The notes beneath the pieces are model-generated. The model did no database searches, was not told the origin of the DNA, and was given only the letters and a program-made list of their open reading frames with translations. Positions 10,901 to 23,444 of a stretch of 64,000 nucleotides of DNA are shown one piece after another. This DNA comes from Azolla caroliniana (lineage: Eukaryota; Polypodiophyta). The translations under genes were made by a program, and so were the position numbers. The stretch spans positions 21,390,001 through 21,454,000 of the forward strand of contig JBHGNT010000002.1 in assembly GCA_043228905.1 (NCBI GenBank). Reading direction: 5' to 3'. Position 1 is the first letter of the stretch. The number at the start of each line of letters is the position of its first letter.

Positions 10901-12962
10901 CATTTCTCCGCTATCATTGATACTCTCTCTTACATATGCTTGTGGAAGTAGAAAATTTATTCGATGAGTGGAATGTTGTCATAGGTGGCTGCAATCAACA
11001 CAGCAATGGCAGCACTTACCAAGACAGTGAATGTTTTTCCAAAAGAGAAACAAATTGTTGATCGTGAACGAAGCAAAGGAAGCTATAAATTGGGTCCCTA
11101 TTTGTTGTCGAAATTGATTGCAGAAATTCCAATTGGTGCATCATTTCCTTTGGTTTTCGGGACAATATTATACCCGTTGGCAGGGCTTAACAAGTCTCTT
11201 ATCAGGTATGTCTATAAATAAACTGTGTTACTGTAAATGAAAGAGCATTAGTAGGTGTAATTCCAGAACCCATCTGCACTATCACTTCCAGGTGACATAA
11301 CTTAGCTCATATTCTCGTTGATGCAAGAATGGGCAATGGTCACCTATGCATGTTCAGTGCTGAGCAAGGTCAAGAGTCTGACCCACCTTTGATTGCATTC
11401 AAGTTTCGTTTTCCTCACATTTTTTGAGCCTTTGCCTATTCATACACATTTCTATGTCAATCACAATGTACACTTGCGACATTCATTTGTGACTTCATGA
11501 TGAGAGAAATTGACTTATCAACTCCACATACACTACGTGAAAATATTTCACTGTCCCATAGGTCATTATTTGATCTCTGAGGTCGATAATAAAAATCTAT
11601 TTGTATCTGTCTCCAGATGTATTGGTATGACAACACTTTCCTATAATTGTATAGCAATGTTTTTTTGCCCCTTGCTCCACAGTTATCGTGGCACATTTCG
11701 TTCCCATTAACCTAATTCGTATAACAATTATAGCAAATCAGTATTGATGGTCCAAAATGAAGAGCTCATGCCTTGGCGAAGGGAAACTCAGTTTTGAAAA
11801 CTCATTGAATATTAATTTTCTGTGTTTTCTGAAGAGTCGCTCTCAACCATAGCAAGTAACTTGTTTTCCAAAAAATAACAAATAAGGGCAAATGTTGTTA
11901 GTGTAGGGGAAACCCTTCCACTCTTTTTATTGCTTTATTGTAAAACTTTCATCTCTTTTTATTTACTGATGCTATTATACCCTGCCTATCCATTATTTTA
12001 TTTGTCTCAATTCATTTGTGTTTTTGTTTTGCTTGCATGAATAGGTTTGGGCAATTTTGTAGCATAGTTACAGTGGAAGCATTTGCTGCGTCTGCAATGG
12101 GTTTGACTGTTGGAGCAATGGTACCCACCACCGAGGCTGCAATGGCACTTGGACCTTCCTTGATGACAGTTTTTATAGTTTTTGGTGGTTACTATGTTAA
12201 CTCGGAAAATACGCCTGGAGTGTTTCGATGGATTCCTCGTGCTTCTTTGATCCGATGGTATATGTTTGTTTATATATGAGGAGATAGTCTTTAGATCAAA
12301 AGTGTGTTGGAAACTTACTACACACCATATATTGGATGGATTATTTCATATCATAGCCATTGTTGCATCTTCAAGGGGGTTAATACACATGTCTAATTGA
12401 TTTTTTTAGGGCATTCCAAGGGCTATGCTTGAATGAATTTAGAGGGCTGAAGTTTGAGCATTCCAATTCATATGATCTACAAACAGGAGAGCAGGTACTT
12501 TTTTTAATAGGGGAAAACACAAAAATACCCTAACGCATTTTGGATGTTTACCTACATAGCCCCAAGGTTTTCAAATATTACCTGAATGATACTACCACAG
12601 TATTCTAGTAAAATTTGGAAGCTTGAAGGTATTGTAGGAAATGTGAACGAAGTTTGGGGTATTTTGCTGTTTGAACTTTCTTATATCAATATCTAACTAT
12701 ATATTCTGAACGAAGAGTACTGAAGCTGGTTGTGTTTGTACTGAAGGTATTAGAGAGAATGACCTTTGCAAAGAGTTCTATCAAAGAAACAATGTTGCAA
12801 GAAGCTCGCATACTACTGTTTTGGTATTGTATGTCATATGCTCTTCTTCAGAGAAATAAGCCAAAGTTCCAGAAGTTCGAATCACCGAGCTCAAAGGAAG
12901 GTTCGTCTGTAAAGATAGAGGAAATTGAGGAGGAAAACAAAGAGTTAATTACATCAAAATGA
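7627..12962 (+). CDS. ABCG7: ABCG7-type half-size ABC transporter, 11 exons, intact
   Basis: Predicted exons: 7627-7926, 8573-8775, 8872-9022, 9129-9261, 9403-9604, 10303-10591, 10704-10835, 10985-11205, 12045-12257, 12410-12494, 12747-12962. All introns are GT-AG and phases agree, giving 714 residues. Nucleotide-binding domain: Walker A GPSGSGKT (122-129), Q-loop Gln174, signature ISGGEKKR (234-241), Walker B VIFADEP (254-260), H-loop His291. The transmembrane domain follows from about residue 430 ([19 protein letters not shown], then [20 protein letters not shown] and [15 protein letters not shown]). Domain order NBD-TMD is the reverse order typical of ABCG proteins, and sequence detail matches plant ABCG7 (WBC7) best. 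Half-size ABCG proteins pump lipidic or hydrophobic compounds as dimers; the substrate of this subgroup is not settled. The N-terminus has a hydrophobic stretch, a His cluster and a Glu-rich run (about residues 35-58). The C-terminus ends in a charged tail. Confidence 0.93.
7927..7959 (+). repeat. (GT)16 microsatellite at the ABCG7 intron 1 donor
   Basis: The first intron begins inside an uninterrupted GT run directly after exon 1 (aagaag). Any GT in the run is a formal donor, but only the first gives the phase that fits exon 2 without extra residues, unless a multiple of three bases is added. Confidence 0.85.
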
Positions 12963-13860
12963 AGAAACAAGTTATTGGGATGTCTTATGTCAAGAACTAT
13001 ACTAATACTATCAATATTTACTATAATTCTTAAATTGTTAGTGCTGACTAGTTGATTATTGTTGGAAGGTAGAAATTTGTCCCCTCCGAAATTTCTACTA
13101 AATTGCATGCATGCCAACATATTCACTCAACATCTGTTTTTAGTTGCACTTGTTTCATAATACAAACCTTGCAGATATCATTGTTGCCAAAAGCAATAGT
13201 TCCTACTATTTGGGTTGTTCATTGGCGCTTAAATTTGTGTAATTGCACCTGTTTCATAATATAAACTTTGTGCATTTGATGCCAAATCTATTAATTCCTA
13301 CTACTGGGTTTATCCTCTGGCACTTTGATTTGTCTAATTGCACTTGTTTCATAATATAATCTTTTTGCATATCTTTTTTCATTGTTGCCAACAGCAAACT
13401 TTCGTACAACGTGGGTGGTGGTTGGGCACTTTGATCGGAGACCTAGGCATAAACATTGACCCTGATAGTTCAAAAAGATGCACGCATGATGCGACATTGA
13501 TAGATTAGTAAGGGAGGAGGAATCACTTGAAACGAAAACCTATCAATTCACTAGATAAATTTCATCGCAATGGATGCAAGGGCTCTCAAACTTGTGATTA
13601 TGATCATGACACAGTTTGTCTTATAAGGGTTTGCCTGAGAGATAAGAAGTGGATCATTTCCTTTCATTCCGTCAAAAATTGCAGTTTGTTTCCTATTGCA
13701 TCATTATTGAATATCTGTAGAAACAGTATTTTGTGTTTGCATTTTGACATTTTTCCAGCAGAAACACACTTAGAATTGAGGTTTAAATATTTGAAGGAAC
13801 TGTAAGACTAGACCAAAATGCATTACGTATTTGGTTTATCTGAAAAGCGATCAAAATTGT
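12963..13860. repeat. 3' flank of ABCG7 with a degenerate 95-99-bp tandem repeat
   Basis: Three repeat copies start near 13144, 13243 and 13338, each marked by ttgcac.tgtttcataata and followed by a degenerate gccaaa.c.a.t..ttcctac block. No coding sequence is seen. The remainder to 13860 shows nothing recognisable. Confidence 0.7.
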
Positions 13861-13879
13861 TGTAGTTAGTTTTTGGTAT

Positions 13880-16100
13880 TTATTTAAATAATTGAAGTAA
13901 AATCTTGTATTTTATATATATTATGCACACTATCTTCATTGGGACTTATCTCATGATTATCACTAAGCTTGCAATCTAAACCATAAGAACCAATGCTTTT
14001 ATCCTCCTTGTCATCGATCATTGTGTTGTCATCATCTAAGTGAAACCCTTTCTTTTTTTAATCCACGTGTTTATTTCTTGTGACATTTTTACTTGCACCA
14101 AAAGCATTCTAAATTTCAGTTATCTTCTCCTTCAAAAAAGAGATTGCTTATTTTTCATAGATGCTTGGCCTTTGTAGCTCTAAATTTGTAGATAGGTGTA
14201 TCGATCTCATCCAACTAACACTCATTGGTTATAACTTATAAGCCATACATTCCTTGTTTTTTCTCTTCACGGGTCTTAAGATAACCTTTCTTCAGATTAT
14301 ATTTCCCAATCAAATCATCAACACCAAGTTGAACCAATCAACCTTGATCAAAACAATCCTTTCAATCACAATGATTTTTTGTGGGTTGCCATTTCACATA
14401 TCCTTTACTCTTTTGTGTTTTATTGATGATCATTATCGTCATGCGTCTCCATTGAGTTCAACTATCTAATAAGTGCATCATTTATCATTCAAAGGTTGAT
14501 TATCAATATCCATTTGCACAACCATCAAATATAAAATACGGCATTTCATCGGCTACCACTCTTGTAGGACAATTGTTTTGTGAGCTATAATGCAGGCCCT
14601 TCATTAGTACTTTTATTAAGGAAGATATAGATGGAGCTTATGTTGTTGAAACTCTCTAGATAAGCATTGCAACTCTAAATGGAAGATAGGAGTGCAAACC
14701 CATCCCTATTACACATTGTGACGATGTATTCCTTTGCCATCCACTCATGCTTATAATTTAACTTATGAAAATTGTTATCTTTTACAAATGGGACATGCAA
14801 AGAAGTTTGTAACTTCAATGAACACCAAATGTTGTCTTGCTAGTTCGAAAAGCTATTACATAACCAACATAGAAACATGCATCGTGTATTATAATTAACT
14901 CAAGCCATACAATGAAAACAAGTGATTAACTAACATTGACCTTGATCATTTCATTTTTCTATGACAAATGGCTACATTCTACTAAGATAATATTATTCTT
15001 GTTTTTCTATTAATTGTTCCTCGAGAAAGAAAGCCACCATATCTATTCATCATTGTTTACCTTCAAACATCCCTCTAAGATGAGAATATCGAAGCTACCA
15101 AGTGTTAGAAAAAAATTAATATTGTGGCCCCCAAATATTTTTGAAGTACAACTACGATTCCATGCCCCCCGAGAGAGCTCCATTTTCCCTTCTTTTTCAT
15201 AACATAAGCCACATTAAGGTCATTAGCCTTTCAATTGCCCTTCATGACCATGGTAGCTAATATGAAACCATCAGAACCATACTTGATATCATCACTTTAA
15301 GTCTTACATGAAAAGTGCAAGTTTGTGACTTCTAATACATGAATTTCCAAACCTGAGGCTACCACAAATAGTTCTCACACTTCCATAGCTTTAACAATGT
15401 TTTCATGATACCCAAAAACATGAAGTGATTAATTGTTAATGCACGCACAATAATGGACTTGTTCTCACACTTCCAAAGCTTTAACAATGTTTCCATGATA
15501 CCCAAAAACATGAAGTGATCAATTGTTAATGCATGCACAATAATGGACTTCTCGATGGGTAACGGTCCCACCAAATCTCCACCCTTACCATATTATGTAA
15601 CATTGTTAAAATGGGATGTGCTAAAATTCGCAAACAATAAGGGACTCAACATATATCCTCGTCTAATTGACTTCCAAAATTTAGAACAAGTCGAGTTATT
15701 CTCCCACTTGGCACTGAGCATGGCATACTAGCTTGATCCCTTGCCCAAAATATATATCAATCTTGATATTTAGTTATAGAAACATATATGAGTCATTAAT
15801 TCCCACGCAAATAACCAACCCACATTGTTGTGTGCTTTTTCAAGCTCTAATTATAGTATGCATAGCCTTTGATTCGAGTCCTTAGCATAGTTGATGGCCA
15901 TTCATTAATTTAGAATGTTATGCAAAATATCCTTTGTTACTATAAACCCCTAGTGTGCTTTGTGAACAATTCTTGATAAGTATGTCTACAATTATTAGTA
16001 TGATTTTAACAAAAGTATTATAAATTCACCTCATCAAAGAAATGCATCACCAATGATTAAAAGAGGAGGAAGACTCGACCTTAAACAAGGGCTTTATTAG
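13880..16100. repeat. Segmental duplication block F, copy 1
   Basis: Non-coding block that recurs at about 20510-22048. Shared landmarks include agccatacattccttgttt (14240 and 20700), catcatttat..catccaaaggttgatta, and gattaaaagaggaggaagact (16055 and 22012). A short internal duplication (about 15365-15430 versus 15455-15545, both with gttctcacacttcca and cacaataatggactt) is present. No gene is seen. Confidence 0.8.
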
Positions 16101-17662
16101 GTCATTCTTTCATGAGTATGGGGGCCTATTACCCGAACTCCAAACTTGTTAAAATAAAATTGTGAGTCAAGACATGTCTCATGTGCAGGATTGCGGCAGT
16201 GCAAGGATGTTTAAAATTATTCACCCAAGCCACATTATCACATATAGTGTCAATAGAGAAAATAAAGTTAATATACAAATATTCCTTTAAATTTACTAAT
16301 TTGAGAATCAAAAACAAATATATAGAGAAAAACACACATAAGAAATCAATAAAGACAATATTATGTTAATGAAGGAGTTTTGCAAGAGAAATCAAGAAGG
16401 CCCACAACTGGTGTAACCAGAATGGTTCGACAAAAGTGTGAGGCTTCAATTTATAGTCACTGTTAGTTAGGAATATCGGTCTATATTTGATGGATCTTCA
16501 TGATCCCCATCATCTATCAACTCTTTTGCCTCATGTGATGAACTCTTCCTTTAATGGTCATCACACTCCCCATTATCTATAACCTCCAAAATCTTTCAAA
16601 ACCTATTGGACTTCAAAGGAATCCCAAATCCAACCCTTCAAGCCCAAAATGGACATCATAGTAAAGCAAATTGGGATCAATTTCCATATACTAAATCATG
16701 GCCATCTTGAATCCTATCATGAAAATGGAGATGAGTATTTGGTCTTTGCTTTCTTTTTTCTTTGTTTTAAAGCTTTGATGCACTTCGACTAACCTCACCC
16801 TACAAATCTACATCCATTTCTAGGCAAAACGCGTTAGAGAAAAAAAAAACAAATGAGTGTTTCATCTTTCTTACTTTAATATTACAACCTTGATGCACTT
16901 TGACAAAGAAATTCTCATGCCTTTGGTCTTCGTTCATTGTTTTGGAGAATATACTAAGATGAGTTTTTGTGACTTGGATCTTCGAGAACATTTCATTTGC
17001 AAAAAGACCAAAAATCTATTCCATTTGGATGACATACTTTGAATAACTGTACTGCAACTTTCGATCCATATCCATACATGATGACATACGATCAAATTGA
17101 AAGGTATTCAAGAAAAACAAATGAGTGTTTCATCAATGTTCTTTACATTAAAACTTGGATAAAGTTTGGCAAAAGAACTTCTCATGGATTTGGTTTTCCT
17201 TCTTTCCCCCCCAAAAAAAGATACTACATTACCTTTCAGTGATGAGTCCCTTTTCTAAATTCTAACCGTAGGTTTAAATAATTACTTCGGTGTAGAATAG
17301 AAACCACTCCACCTTATAATTTTTTTTTTACTACGGCTTAAATGAACAATGGCTTTGGTATTTGTTCATCGATTCTAACGTAGTATCAATAACAACTTAT
17401 GGTTTCGAAGAAAACAAAAGACATTTTGCGACAGGGATTCTTCCTTTTTTGACAAAGGTTGTATTGCAAGAAAGGTCTATAAAGGCGGCTTTATTTCTAC
17501 ATGGCTCTCAACGCAATAAGGTCTATTAAGGCTTATTTGGATTTCTCATTTGCTCTTTTATTCAATAAAGTCTATAGAGTTTATTCACATTTAATGAGAA
17601 AAGTCGCTATGCAAGAGTAGGTGAAGGTGGTTTCCTTGTTGTCCAAGGTAACCTACTCAAAA
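16101..17662. other. Upstream region U of GLRa, duplicated elsewhere
   Basis: Non-coding sequence. Parts of it recur before GLRb (29.9-30.47 kb) and before the broken copy (34.2-34.8 kb), for example tcaatttccatatacta (16679 and 34269) and gacaaaggttgtattgcaag (17452 and 30256). It holds no coding potential of its own. Confidence 0.7.
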
Positions 17663-17672
17663 TATTATAAAT
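17663..17672 (+). promoter_or_regulatory. Putative TATA box of GLRa
   Basis: tattataaat lies about 170 bp upstream of the GLRa start codon, inside a stretch conserved almost base for base at GLRb (30472-30481). The position is plausible, but no transcription start evidence is available. Confidence 0.35.
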
Positions 17673-17840
17673 TCTAGAAGCTTAGAAAACTATGTTTGCT
17701 CTTTTTCTTTATCCATGTCCTAAGGAGGAGGTACTATCACACAGACAGGTTTCGGAGACCCGGAAGACATTAATAAGTTAATAAGGAAGGATTAAGAGCA
17801 TAATTAGCCGACGGAAGAAGTATTAAGACAATAATTAGCG

Positions 17841-18218
17841 ATGAAATGGCGGTCACATCATCGGAGATCGCCATTGGTGTGGATGGGTTTGGTTAGTATA
17901 GTGATTCTAGTAGGAGTAGTGTTCAGACCTGTGTTGGTGATAGGAGGAGATAGTGAGAAGAGTAGTATCAACATTCTGGTGCCATTGAAGCTAGGATTCC
18001 CGGAGTTTGTGAGATGGGCATCCGTCGAGACCCCGCCCACCAATGCCTCGCTTACGTTCTCTGGATTTGCCATCGAGGTTTTCGAGCGATGCGTCGAGAA
18101 GCTCGATTACCCTCTGAATTACAAATTCATCGGCTATGGCGATGGCATCACCGACCCTTCGTACAATGACCTCCTGCACGCACTGGTCGACTCTGAGGTA
18201 TATACATACATACATACA

Positions 18219-18265
<47 letters not shown>

Positions 18266-20007
18266 GTATCAAAACACAACAGTTTTTTCTTAGTTCCTTC
18301 TTGTTTCTCGGAAATGTATGTACTCACTTAACCCTCGAAAGATTTGTAGATTAATTATGCAATGTTTGAATTGTGGGTTGTATTTAGGACATCGATGGAG
18401 TGGTGGCCGACTTGACGATAACAATGGATCGATGGGAAACTGTGGACTTCACACAACCCTATGTGCAATCCAGCCTTCAAATGGTTGTGCCCTTACAACA
18501 TGGCAGGAATAACCAAGATTTTTTTATATTCCTTAGACCCTTCTCAACTACACTGTGGGTTGCCATTGGGGCCCTCTTCTTTGGCACCATTGTTTTTCTC
18601 TTCATCTTGGAGTACAAGAATTTGGACGATCCGTCACAAACTGGCATTATGAAGAAGAAGCTATGGGAGATAATTTGGTAACCAAACTTGCCTTCGCCTA
18701 TGGATTCTTGCATATGTTTGTATTTGTGTATGTGCGTATTGCGTATGTGTGAGTGAGTGAGTGAGTGTGTGTGCTGTATATACATATATCTGTATACATC
18801 ACATGTGTCTTTTTCATAATTCCAAACTTTCATTTCTTACACTGTTTTGATGCATCATGGGCTGCATTCATGCAGGAATACAACATTGTCCCTGTTCTTC
18901 TCCCAAGGTACTCAATATGTATGTATATATATGTATATATATATATATATTCTAATCTCTCAAAACAAGCTCTATTTGTGGGTAAATCATCAGAAATTTT
19001 GATCATGGAATTCTCCACAACATTTGTTGACACTAAAATGACTTTTGGACCACAGGACGAGATGTTTTGTCACATTTGGGTCGCCTATTGATGGTCTTCT
19101 GGTTGGTCTCTGTACTCATATTTACGTCCAGCTATACGGCGAGTTTGTCATCGATATTGGCAGCAGAACAACCGAGTCCAACAATCCAAAATTTTGTAAA
19201 CCTGCAAAAGAGTCGATTAAAAGTAGGGTATCAGGAGGGATCGTTCACATATGATTACATGAAAAATAACCTCTACATTGCGGCAGACCGACTTGTTCCA
19301 TTAGATTCCGAAGAGGATTATGATAGTGCATTGAAGTCGGGGAAAGTAGCCGCAATTATCGACGAGTCACCTTATATTGACACATTCCTTACAACCTTTG
19401 GATGCGATTACTCGAATGTGGACACAGATATCGCCTACTTTAGTGGCTTCGGTTTTGTGAGTGAATTTGTTACTCCAATCTTATTTATATCATGTGCATG
19501 GATATTGTTGTCTACACATGGCAATGATGAGGGTTTCAATCATCTTTTTCTTGTTGAGTAAAGCTAGAGACTTTATAATGGTTGCAGGCATTCAAGAAAA
19601 ACTCATCCTTGACCAACAATTTCTCGCTGGCGATTATAACTCTGGAGCAAAACAGAGATCTCCAGAACATCAAGGATAAATGGTTGGGCTCTGGAGATTG
19701 TCCGACTGACATTAACGGCACGGCGAACATATCTCTCGGCAGTTTCGGGGGGCTATTCATTATCATCACAGGATTTTATTTTGTGTGCATCATCGTGAAG
19801 ATGATAATATTGACCAAAGCAAGGAATTTGACAGCCAATGCAGCACCTTCAACATCTAGGTCATATTCCAATAAGATAGCACCTATTGAGATGAATGCCT
19901 TTGGAGAGGAGAACCCAACTTTTACGACTGGTTCCATGTCCCTCAAAGAAGTCACATGCTGTGACGAAATTGGTGTCGCCGAGACTCCTTCGACATGTTC
20001 TCACTAA
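17841..20007 (+). CDS. GLR: GLRa: compact glutamate receptor-like channel without amino-terminal domain
   Basis: Exons 17841-18197, 18388-18677, 18876-18907, 19056-19456, 19588-20007; all GT-AG, in phase, 499 residues. A hydrophobic signal segment (about 13-35) is followed directly by S1 of the ligand-binding domain (ILVPLKLGFPEF, FSGFAIEVFERC), with Arg134 in the position that holds the ligand carboxylate, just before VDFTQPY. Then come M1 (about 172-193), the pore loop (212-226, WNTTLSLFFSQ), M3 (237-262, with SYTASLSSIL), S2 with the acidic pair Asp329-Glu330, Cys343 and Cys398 as the likely disulfide, M4 (about 414-434) and a 65-residue tail. The family forms tetrameric amino-acid-gated cation channels in plant membranes. 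Usual plant GLRs have a large N-terminal binding-protein-like domain; none precedes this start within the region. Near-identical to GLRb. Confidence 0.9.
18198..18265 (+). repeat. (CATA)n/(TA)n microsatellite in GLRa intron 1
   Basis: About twelve CATA units followed by a TA run start within six bases of the donor site. The same array, of slightly different length, sits at the same place in GLRb (31003-31070). Confidence 0.9.
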
Positions 20008-20179
20008 GATGGGTCTGATTTTGTGGCGATGTCCACGTGAACGAAAAAGTTTGCTCATTGATTATATCTCTCGAGGATCGTGAGGTCTGTCTATGTGGTA
20101 GTCACCGACCGAGTAAGTGAATTATAATACAATTTCAATGACTATGGGAAGGCAATTCAACAAAGTCTTGTTGGTAAGA

Positions 20180-20505
20180 TGAGGGTAGGATACATTTCCT
20201 CTAGCCCAAACCCAGAGAGGTTGTACTTAGTTTGTAATCTTTGTTATTCTATCCACCTGATTGGGTGAAGGTTGTAACCAAGGCCATCGCCTTGAGGTAG
20301 ATACATTCTTCTAGTGAAAACCTAAAGAGGTTGTATTTGGTTGTATTCAGATCATAGTAAAGTTGTTTTGGAACCTAGGGTTCTGTGGTTTTTCCCTATT
20401 TTGGGTTTTCCACATTAAAATTCCGGTGTACTCTCATTTTCTGTCTTGTGGTTTCATCTATTGTTACTTGTGTTTGTAGTCCAAATCATCCCGATTCAGT
20501 CCCAT
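20180..20505 (+). mobile_element. Putative solo Copia LTR after GLRa
   Basis: Sequence not present after GLRb. It contains gtggtttttccctattttgg followed by gttttccacattaaaa, a module seen near the 3' end of many plant Copia LTRs. It also carries a diverged internal repeat (20187 and 20297, gatacatt..tctag...aaacc.agaggttgta). The ends are not sharply defined and no internal coding region is attached. Confidence 0.45.
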
Positions 20506-20509
20506 ATTC

Positions 20510-22048
20510 CTAAAAATAAGAACCATTGCTTTTATCCTCATTATTGATCATTGGACTCTGCCCCATGTAATCCATGTGTTTACTTCTTGTCACATTTATA
20601 CTTTCACAAAGAGCATTCTCCTTCCAAACAGAGATTTCTTGTTTCAAAGATGCTTTGCCTTTGTAACTCAAAAATTTATAGATAGGTGTATTGAGTGAAG
20701 CCATACATTCCTTGTTTTTTCTCTTCACAAGTCTTAAGATAAACTTTCTTCATATTATATTTCCCTATCGAATCATCAACACTTGTGTTGAACCAATCAA
20801 TGTTGATCAAAATAATCCTTTCAATCACAGTGACTTTTTGTGGGTCTCCATTTCACACATCCTTCACTCTTTTGTGTTCTATTGATGATCATTATCTTCA
20901 TGCATATTTATTGAGTTCAACTATCCTGTAAGTGCATGCATTTATCATCCAAAGTTTGATTAGCAATATCTATTCGCACCGCCATCAAGTAGTTTAAAAT
21001 ACGACATTTAATCGACCACCATTCCTGTAGTACAATTGTTTTGTGAGCTATAATGCATGCCCTTCATTAGTATTCTTCTTATTAAGTAAGGAAGACAAGT
21101 TGGAGCTTATGTTGCTTAAATTCTCTAGATAAGCATTGCAACTATAAATGGAAGATAAGAGTGCAAAACCATCCCTATTACACATTGTGACCATGTATTC
21201 CTTTTTTGCCATCCACCATCCAAATATTTTTGAAGTACAACGATTCCATGCCCCTCAAGAGAGCTCCATTTTCCCTTCAATTGCCCTTTTTGACAATGGT
21301 AGATAATATGAAACGATAGGAACTATACTTGATATCACCACTTTAAGCCTCACATGAAAAGTGCAAGTTTGTCACTTCCATTACATGAATTTTCAAACTT
21401 ATGGGCAACCACAAATAGTTCCCACACTTCCATTGCTTTAACAATCATTTCATGATACCCAAAAGTGTGAAGTGATCAATTCTTAATGCATGCACAATAA
21501 ATGTACTTCCTGATGGGAGCAATGGTCGCACCAAACCTCCAAACTAACCATATTATGTAACCTTGTTAAAATAGGACATGTTACAATCACAAACAATAAG
21601 TGACTCAACATATATCCTCATCTAATTCATGTCCAAATAAGAATAGGTTGAGTTATTCTCCCATTGAGCATGGCGTACGAGCTTCATCCCTTGCCCAAAA
21701 TATATATCAATCTTGATATTCAGTTATAGAAACATATATGAGTCATTAATACCCACACAAATAACCTACCTACATTGTCATGGCATTGCACTTTTTCAAG
21801 ATGTAACTATATTATGAGTAACCCTTGATTCGAGTCCTTAGCATAGTTGATGGCCATTCATTAATGTAGAATGTTATGCAAAATATCCTTTGCTACTATA
21901 AACCCGTTGTGTTTTTTGTGAACAAATTTTGATAGCTATTTTTACAATTGTTAGTAATGACTTTAACAAAAGTATTGTAAATTCACCTCATCAAAGAAAT
22001 ACATCACTAATGATTAAAAGAGGAGGAAGACTCAACTTGAAACAAGGG
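20510..22048. repeat. Segmental duplication block F, copy 2
   Basis: Second copy of the block at 13880-16100, with indels; the first copy is longer. It stops at about 22048 after gaggaggaagact, where retroelement sequence begins. No gene is seen. Confidence 0.8.
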
Positions 22049-22049
22049 C

Positions 22050-22865
22050 CCCTTCTGGATTGATCTCCATCATTGGATACAAGTTATTGTACTTGTGTCC
22101 ATTCCCGATCTTTAGATTTCCTCGACTGATCATCCATGTCGACTCACTCACAGTCGTTTTGTACCCGTCTTTGGCTAACATACCTGCAATTCTGCACTCC
22201 TGCCCATTGCCTAGTCGGACTATGCCGTTGGCTTCAGCCGAATAGTTAGAAAACCATTCGATGTTCGGGGTTACGTTGAATGTTGCACCGGAATCTAGCA
22301 ACCATGTATGTGCATCTTGCGCAATGTAGAGGACTTCTCCGATTAACAAGTCCTCTAAGGAGAGGATTTCTCCCGATTGGGTGTTGGCAACATTGACTTG
22401 GTTGCCAAGTGGAGAGCGGTTTGAGTCGGATCGTCTTGATTATGCTCGAATCGTTGACCACTCTCTTTCCTCTTGATCAACTAGCAATCGGAAACATTGT
22501 GACTGACTATTCTACAACGAGTGCAAAAATCGCCTTGTTGGCCATTTCTCGACTTCGACTGCTGTTGGTCTCCACTTGTTTTTGACCGATTGGTATTTCG
22601 ACCGGTTTTGTTGACTTGTTCTCTCGATCGACTGAATTGGTCGATCGACTTGGTCGGGTGGTGGGCTTTTGCCGACTCGTCGATGGTGAGTCCCATCGAT
22701 TTTCGTCGAATTTCCTGTGTGAGGACTTGACCGACTGTTTCTTCTAGATTTACGTTTGGTCGGCTATTGGCAAATGTCATGCAGAATACCTCCTAACTCG
22801 CCGGCAAGCTTGATAGGAGGGCAAGGGCTTTTACTTCTTCTTCGAAGTTGAACCCTTGGGAGGAG
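22050..22865 (-). mobile_element. Copia-3 fragment: gag C-terminus, zinc knuckle and protease
   Basis: The minus-strand frame 22481-22780 carries a Copia gag end (VGQVLTQEIRRKSMGLTIDE) and a CCHC knuckle, CTRCRIVSHNVSDC. Frame 22032-22349 carries the protease with an intact DSGAT (TWLLDSGATFNVTPN) and VRLGNGQECRIAG. The N-terminal part of this gag lies at 27636-27840, beyond two inserted elements. The 3' half of the element (integrase to LTR) is missing; coding stops where block F resumes. Confidence 0.8.
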
Positions 22866-23444
22866 AGTTCAAACAACAACTGACTGAATGGTCATCCTTT
22901 CTTTTTGATCGAACGTCTTCAAAAATAATAGGACCTTATCCACCCCCACCAATGTTCGATCCCGCTCCGAGAGTTGTGCAAAACGATGCTCGAACTGTTG
23001 GAATGTTTGCATTGTGCTTTGGTGGGACTTCAGCGATGCTACCCACTCGTCGAACTCGCGCCGACCTTGCCCCTTTGGTTTCTCATACCCACATGCCTCC
23101 AATAGAGCTTCCTCGAAGGACTCCCTTGACTAATGAGCTTCTCGAAGCTCTTTGACCTCTTTGTGTCTCGATACGCTCACCACCCGCAAAAAAAACTCTA
23201 GCCTCGCTGCTTCGTCCACGCCCACTTCGTTGTCTCAGCATTGTAGGCTCTCAAAAACCTTGAGACCTCGTCCCCGTTGAAACGGCCAACTCGTGGGACC
23301 ACAGTCTCGACGGCTTGTTGAGCTGCGTCTCGTCTTTCTTTTTACCTTACGAAATCCATCACTATCCTCGCCATTACTTCCGTGAAGTCCTCCTCTTCCA
23401 TCCATGTCCTCCCTTGCCACCCTTTCACGTCGGGTTCACCAAGA

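Noticed and set aside
19060-19254. A second reading frame across GLRa exon 4 starting MDHRTRCFV
   Set aside because: Overlaps the M3-S2 coding frame in a shadow frame; the same shadow is seen in GLRb.
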